Assembly: GCF_001718795.1 (NCBI RefSeq)
Contig: NZ_CP013438.1
Coordinates: forward strand, 372,001 to 436,000
Origin: Burkholderia latens
GTDB lineage: Bacteria > Pseudomonadota > Gammaproteobacteria > Burkholderiales > Burkholderiaceae
DNA: 64,000 bases
Direction of reading: 5' to 3'
The notes under the pieces are model-generated. The model did no database searches. It was not told where the DNA came from and worked only from the letters and a program-made list of their open reading frames with translations. Within the stretch, counting starts at the first letter, position 1, and every line of letters begins with the position of its first letter. Positions 61,853-64,000 of the stretch are shown in pieces. The position numbers and the translations under genes were made by a program.

Positions 61853-62075
61853 CACGAAGCCCTCCTTGCAACGCATGATTGCGGTCGCGACGGCGGCGCG
61901 GCGACGTGCGGACCAACGGATTGCCCGATCCATCGTGCGCAGCCGTACGACATCAGCATACTGCTGCGCGGGAAATTTCGCATCCCGCACGCGCGTTCGT
62001 CGCAAAAACCCTGAATCACCGAGGATCGCACGGCATTTCCGGTGGCGCGCGGCTACGCCGGCCGACGGTCGTCGT

Positions 62076-62690
62076 TCACGCCTTCGCTTGCGCGCCTTCG
62101 ATGAACAGCTTCGCGACCGACCGGAACTCCCGCTTCAGCGACAATCCCGGCACCGTCAGCCAGCGCAGCATCGCCGCAAGATACAGGTGATGGAACCACG
62201 CGGCGAGCTGGTCGGCTGCGAGCGCCGCATTCAGTTCGCCCGCCTGCTGCCCCGCGCCGATCAGTTGCTGCCACAGGAGCGCGATGTCGGCGCCGTTCGT
62301 CTTGCCGCCGTCCGCGTGTTCCGCGCCGATGCTCAGGAAGCGGTGCCGCAAATACGCGAGCAGGTACGCCGGATGCTGTTCGCACCACGCAGCCGACGCA
62401 TCGAGCACGCACGCGAGCCGTGATGCGAACGTCTTGCGCCGCGCGACGTCGCGCTGCAGATGCGCGAGATCGCGCGCGAGTTCACCTTCCAGCCAGTGCG
62501 CGAGCACGGCCTCTTTCGTCGCGAAGTGGTTGTACAGCGTCCGCTTCGCGACATCCGCGTGCGCGGCGATCTGCTCCATCGTGACGGCGTCGTAACCGTG
62601 TTCGTCGAACAGGCGGGCGCCGGTATCGGCGAGGTGCGCGAGCATCTGGCTGCGCTTGCGCGCGCGGCGGCCCGGTTCGTCGGTCGTCAT
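62076..62690 (-). CDS. TetR-family regulator divergent from glycosyltransferase
   Basis: A 204-residue regulator. The DNA-binding domain occupies residues 12-65: KRSQMLAHLADTGARLFDEH, GYDAVTMEQIAAHADVAKRT, LYNHFATKEAVLAHWL. The C-terminal domain (LWQQLIGAGQQAGELNAALA; WFHHLYLAAMLRWLTVPGL) resembles AcrR-type ligand domains. The divergent glycosyltransferase is 109 bases away across an A/T-rich gap with matched arms. Local repression of that gene, and of itself, is therefore likely. Confidence 0.92.
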   Translation of the reverse strand: MTTDEPGRRARKRSQMLAHLADTGARLFDEHGYDAVTMEQIAAHADVAKRTLYNHFATKEAVLAHWLEGELARDLAHLQRDVARRKTFASRLACVLDASAAWCEQHPAYLLAYLRHRFLSIGAEHADGGKTNGADIALLWQQLIGAGQQAGELNAALAADQLAAWFHHLYLAAMLRWLTVPGLSLKREFRSVAKLFIEGAQAKA

Positions 62691-62719
62691 AGGCGTGGCT
62701 CCATGGCGCGGGTCTTACG

Positions 62720-62759
62720 AAAAGTGTACGAATTGCATTAGTATACGACGTGCACTTTT
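62720..62759. promoter_or_regulatory. Inverted arms in the TetR-glycosyltransferase gap
   Basis: AAAAGTG (62720-62726) and CACTTTT (62753-62759) are perfect complements 26 bases apart, with a GTATAC palindrome at 62741-62746 between them. On the minus strand TATACT (62747-62742) is a good -10 for the TetR gene, so the arms overlap the likely promoters. Confidence 0.5.
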
Positions 62760-62799
62760 GAGAATCCACCCGCATGCATCGCGGAACGAGGAGTCCCAC

Positions 62800-64000
62800 A
62801 TGAATTTCGTCATCGCCACTTACGGCACCGAAGGTGACACGCGTCCGCTCGCGGCGCTCGGCCGCGCATTGATGAACGCGGGCCATGAAGTCCGGTTGCT
62901 GGCCGATGCCGCGACGCTCGGCTCCGCTACCGCACTCGGCGTGCCGTGCGCACCGTTGTCCGGCGATATCCGCGCGGTGATCGCGCCGAACGGCGCGCTG
63001 TCCCGCGCGCTGAACCGGCGCGGCGGTTTCAACGACACGTCGAAGGCGCTCGTCGCGATTGCGAACGGGAATACGGCCGCATGGATGCGCGAGGTCGCCG
63101 ACGCGTCGGCCGGTTGCGATGCGATCCTCGTGTCGGGGCTCGCGTCGTTCGTCGGTCTGTCGGTTGCCGAATATCGGGGCGTGCCGGCGATCGGCGCCGG
63201 TATGATTCCGATCACGCCGACCGCGGCATTCGCGTCGCCGTTCCTGCCGCCCGGCAGGGTGCCGCGCTGGCTGAATCGCACGAGCCACCGGTTCGTGAAT
63301 GCGCTGCTGTGGCAGGCGTTCCGCAGCGCGACCAATGCTGCGCGCGCAAGCGTGTGCGGACTGCCGCCGCGCGGGCGCGTGTGGACCGGCCATCCGATGT
63401 TGTACGGCGTGTCGCCCGCGTTGCTGTCCGATGCGGCCGACTGGCCGCCGAACGCGCTGGCATGCGGTCAGTGGCGCGTCGACGCGCCGGCGTGGATGCC
63501 GCCGCCCGCGTTGTCGGCCTTTCTCGAAGCGGGCGAGCCGCCCGTGTATATCGGTTTCGGCAGCATGGCCGGATTCGATCGGGCCGCGATGACCGACGCG
63601 CTGGTGCGCGCGCTCGACGGCCGGCGCGCACTGTTTTATCCGGGCTGGAGCGGAATCGATGCGTCGATGCTGCCCGCGCACGTGCACGTGATCGGCGATA
63701 CGCCGCACGACGAGTTGTTTCCGCATATCGCGATGGCGATCCATCACGGCGGCTCGGGCACCACGCATTCGGCCGCGCGGGCGGGGATACCGTCGGTCGT
63801 CGTGCCGTTCGTGGGCGATCAGTTTTTCTGGGCCGACCGGCTTCGGCGGCTCGGTGTCGCGGACGCGCCGGTGGCCGGACGTCGCGTGGACAGTGCCGCG
63901 CTCGGCCGTGCGATCGCGTTCGCAGCCCGTGCGGACACCCGGGCGCGTGCCGCCGAACTGGGTGCGCGCATCGCGCGGGAAGACGGCGTGCGGCTGGCAG
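62800..64000 (+). CDS. UGT/MGT-type glycosyltransferase, partial
   Basis: The gene runs off the right edge; 400 codons are visible, close to the usual 420-430. The GT-B fold is clear. The N-terminal domain begins MNFVIATYGTEGDTRPLAAL, and the donor-binding region includes PPVYIGFGSMAGF and HVIGDTPHDELFPHIAMAIH, then HHGGSGTTHSAARAGIPSVV and PFVGDQFFWADRLRRLGVAD. This is the family 1 group that includes sterol and rhamnolipid-type glycosyltransferases and antibiotic-glycosylating enzymes. AACGAGGAGTCCC is the ribosome-binding site. The acceptor is unknown; control by the divergent TetR suggests induction by a small molecule. Confidence 0.9.
   Translation, partial: MNFVIATYGTEGDTRPLAALGRALMNAGHEVRLLADAATLGSATALGVPCAPLSGDIRAVIAPNGALSRALNRRGGFNDTSKALVAIANGNTAAWMREVADASAGCDAILVSGLASFVGLSVAEYRGVPAIGAGMIPITPTAAFASPFLPPGRVPRWLNRTSHRFVNALLWQAFRSATNAARASVCGLPPRGRVWTGHPMLYGVSPALLSDAADWPPNALACGQWRVDAPAWMPPPALSAFLEAGEPPVYIGFGSMAGFDRAAMTDALVRALDGRRALFYPGWSGIDASMLPAHVHVIGDTPHDELFPHIAMAIHHGGSGTTHSAARAGIPSVVVPFVGDQFFWADRLRRLGVADAPVAGRRVDSAALGRAIAFAARADTRARAAELGARIAREDGVRLA

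Overview
The window is a dense, high-GC stretch of a Burkholderia chromosome, most likely Burkholderia cepacia complex. The basis is codon bias, gene style and a conserved DUF3348-DUF802-OmpA-DUF2894 run that I associate with that genus. The species and replicon cannot be fixed from sequence alone. The first gene and the last gene are cut by the window edges. I saw no rRNA, tRNA, CRISPR array, integrase or transposase.

Layout. 1-3.5 kb: FAD disulfide oxidoreductase, LysE-type exporter and a DUF1444 protein. 4.0-8.8 kb: a four-gene operon encoding a MotA/ZorA-like four-TM channel protein with a very long coiled-coil tail, a MotB/ZorB-like OmpA partner and two soluble proteins of unknown function. 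This is my main candidate for an undescribed system. 8.9-14.3 kb: FMN reductase, GNAT-like protein, a possible 28-residue membrane peptide, an isoprenylcysteine-methyltransferase-like membrane protein and a collagen-like Gly-Thr-Ser repeat lipoprotein carrying a large 9-bp VNTR. 14.6-19.3 kb: CMD protein, then an SDR / Baeyer-Villiger monooxygenase / alpha-beta hydrolase operon facing a TetR regulator across an inverted repeat. 19.5-23.4 kb: LysR regulator divergent from a GST and a PNPOx-FAD-ferredoxin fusion, with a perfect 9+9 operator-like inverted repeat between them. 23.9-28.0 kb: TonB-dependent receptor, PnuC-family transporter and an APH-fold kinase, which read as an uptake-and-phosphorylate salvage route. 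28.2-31.1 kb: metY, methyltransferase and a second LysE protein.

31.5-50 kb is a two-partner secretion / contact-dependent inhibition locus. It holds a small TpsA exoprotein, a TpsB (CdiB) transporter, a periplasmic parvulin-type isomerase, a 3,950-residue CdiA ending in a predicted EndoU nuclease, and a translationally overlapping immunity gene. After it lies a scar: a truncated cdiA piece and a decayed second copy of the small tpsA leader and signal peptide. Base composition falls sharply at the toxin-immunity module, as expected for an exchangeable cassette.

50-64 kb: two lipoproteins, argG, a FUSC-family protein, a cache-GGDEF diguanylate cyclase, a lysine-type permease, a DUF3717 protein, LysR, an alpha/beta hydrolase, a three-TM protein, and a TetR regulator divergent from a UGT-type glycosyltransferase that runs off the window.
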